In this document: one piece after another, positions 62,795 to 64,000 of the stretch
Numbering within the stretch: position 1 is the first letter of the stretch
How the letters are laid out: every line of letters begins with the position of its first letter
Source of the DNA: Symbiodinium kawagutii
Lineage: Eukaryota > Sar > Dinophyceae > Suessiales > Symbiodiniaceae
DNA length: 64,000 nucleotides
Assembly (NCBI GenBank): GCA_009767595.1
Contig: VSDK01000708.1
Span: forward strand, 297,516-361,515
Reading direction: 5' to 3'
Made by a program: the position numbers and the translations under genes
Notes under the pieces: model-generated
Databases searched by the model: none
Told to the model about the DNA's origin: nothing
The model's input: only the letters and a program-made list of their open reading frames with translations

Positions 62795-64000
62795 TGTTTA
62801 ATATGTTTAGTGGGATCGAAAATGGCTCATGATACAACCCATTTTTTTTGGGATCTGAAAATTAAACGAAGCTTCGAAAAAATGGCTTATGATGTTTAAT
62901 ATGTTTAGTGTAGTTAGCAATCATTGGTGATTGATAAGAATGGTTATGGTCATGAAGTTTGTGGTTTGATGCTGGTAAATCATTTGTTCATGATGGTCAG
63001 GAAATTGTTGATACTGAAGAGGTAGCACGGTCAGGCGCATCGTCATCCAGCTGGCATTAAACTGCAATCATCTGATCTTGGTTGACGACCGTGGATTCTC
63101 TGGAAGCATCATGATGGTTAATAGTTTTCAGTGATGGTGTCTGTGATGATAATTGAAGTTTAATGATGATTGATCATGGTGAAACCTTCTGGCTAGCGGT
63201 GGTGAAAACTAAGAATTATTGTATTCAACGATGGTTGATGATGATTACTATGATACCTTTGCTAACGATTAGTGGTGTATGATGGTTGATGTGATCCTGG
63301 TCCTAGTTATTCTGTTTCGTCCCCGCTTCATTTTTACAACTCATCGCCTCTTAGTGTCCACCTTGGAACGTGCTTCTCCCTCACTGAAAGCAATCATTCA
63401 TGGGGATTGTAGAAGCGGTATAAGCTGTTTTTGATCTTACTTGCAAATGAACTTGCCCGGTCAAGTTTGTTCGGGAATCTCTGCAATGGGATAACTAGAA
63501 AGCATGATACATGATCGGGATAGTAACGAACAATAATGGGGAGCTTTCCCCCGTTACTGTATGATTTTGGGAGATGTGTTCAAGTAATGAACAGCAAAAC
63601 ACTGATATTGCTCGCTGTTTCGGAGGGAGCCACGAGCGTCCCCAAGGGTACACCCTTCTTATGAGCGAGGCCAGGAGCTACCAGGAGAACCCTTGGATGT
63701 CAGGTATCATTGCGCATCACCAACTGGCTCAAGGGGGGCGCAGAGACCAGCTGCTCTCCAAGCTTTAGTCCATGGTTGTGGCATGGTTAACCAACGCTCA
63801 GTTGATGGTTAATTGAAAGTTAATGATGGTTAACTAATGACATTTTTTTTTCCTTGATGTTGCTTCACAACTAATTGGAACTGGTTTTCCCAATAGTTCT
63901 GATGGCTAGTGGTGGTTAGCCAATGGTTCATAATGATGAGTTCAAGAACAGCAATTCATAGCAATAATAGAAATAGTAATGGGCATGGTAATGTTGGCGC
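62795..64000. other. GATGGTTAATG-rich spacer
   Basis: A 27-bp word (TGATGTTTAATATGTTTAGTG) occurs at 62793 and 62890, each with AATGGCTCATGAT/AATGGCTTATGAT nearby. GATGGTTGATG words dominate 63110-63290 and 63770-63950. A GC-richer patch (63600-63770) includes GCCAGGAGCTACCAGGAG, a word also found at 41868. No gene is supportable. Confidence 0.5.

Overview
The window looks like nuclear DNA of a dinoflagellate, most likely a Symbiodiniaceae-type alga. The evidence is: (i) spliced genes whose introns begin with GC or GA as well as GT and end AG|G (for example 34242-34340 GC-AG, 34574-34695 GC-AG, 29490-29574 GA-AG, 28840-28973 GT-AG, 40479-40566 GT-AG); (ii) short coding fragments built from the valine-proline repeats typical of alveolins (cortical membrane skeleton proteins of alveolates); (iii) coding families I associate with dinoflagellate genomes; (iv) very long repeat-rich spacers. 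I see no tRNA, rRNA or CRISPR array. Two runs of N (17706-18043, 54702-54857) are assembly gaps.

Layout. 0-26 kb: low-complexity spacer DNA with short alveolin-like fragments, all on the + strand (about 1.6, 2.85, 6.06, 8.2, 12.2, 16.0, 17.2, 20.2 and 23.47 kb, and again at 54.9 kb), a reverse-transcriptase fragment (9.7-10.3 kb), a decayed ORF between 75-bp direct repeats (3.1-4.05 kb), several minisatellites and three families of about 100-200 bp terminal-inverted-repeat elements (MITE-like). Many coding scraps sit where the strand bias of the spacer flips: CCATCAACC-rich DNA before, GGTTGATGG-rich DNA after.

26.1-41.2 kb: two dense modules of about 7.5 kb, each made of many short exons on the + strand. 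They are bounded and separated by three copies of a short repeat containing TCTCGAA and ATGATGGTGAT. The modules encode lineage-type proteins of unknown function, probably a transposon-like or multicopy gene set; some exons are broken.

43.07-54.19 kb: an AT-rich, compact, intron-poor island unlike its surroundings. It is a decaying endogenous polinton-like virus (PLV). I recognise a double-jelly-roll major capsid protein, a penton-like minor capsid protein, a lipase-like hydrolase, a fibre ending in a Peptidase_S74 chaperone domain, a GIY-YIG endonuclease with a C-terminal zinc finger, the C-terminal part of an SF1 helicase, the C-terminal part of a FtsK/HerA packaging ATPase, and several small PLV-type proteins. 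Genes run outward from a 44-bp divergent spacer at 49267-49310. Nearly every large gene is broken by small indels or in-frame stops, with a striking excess of TGA. Both ends are truncated and face arrays of the same palindromic GGAACCGTGG satellite (42.54-43.06 and 54.41-54.67 kb).

54.9-64 kb: spacer DNA again, with an 86-bp tandem repeat, MITE copies, a 10-bp minisatellite, a large TCA microsatellite and a few coding-like scraps. Open frames inside the simple repeats are not genes.
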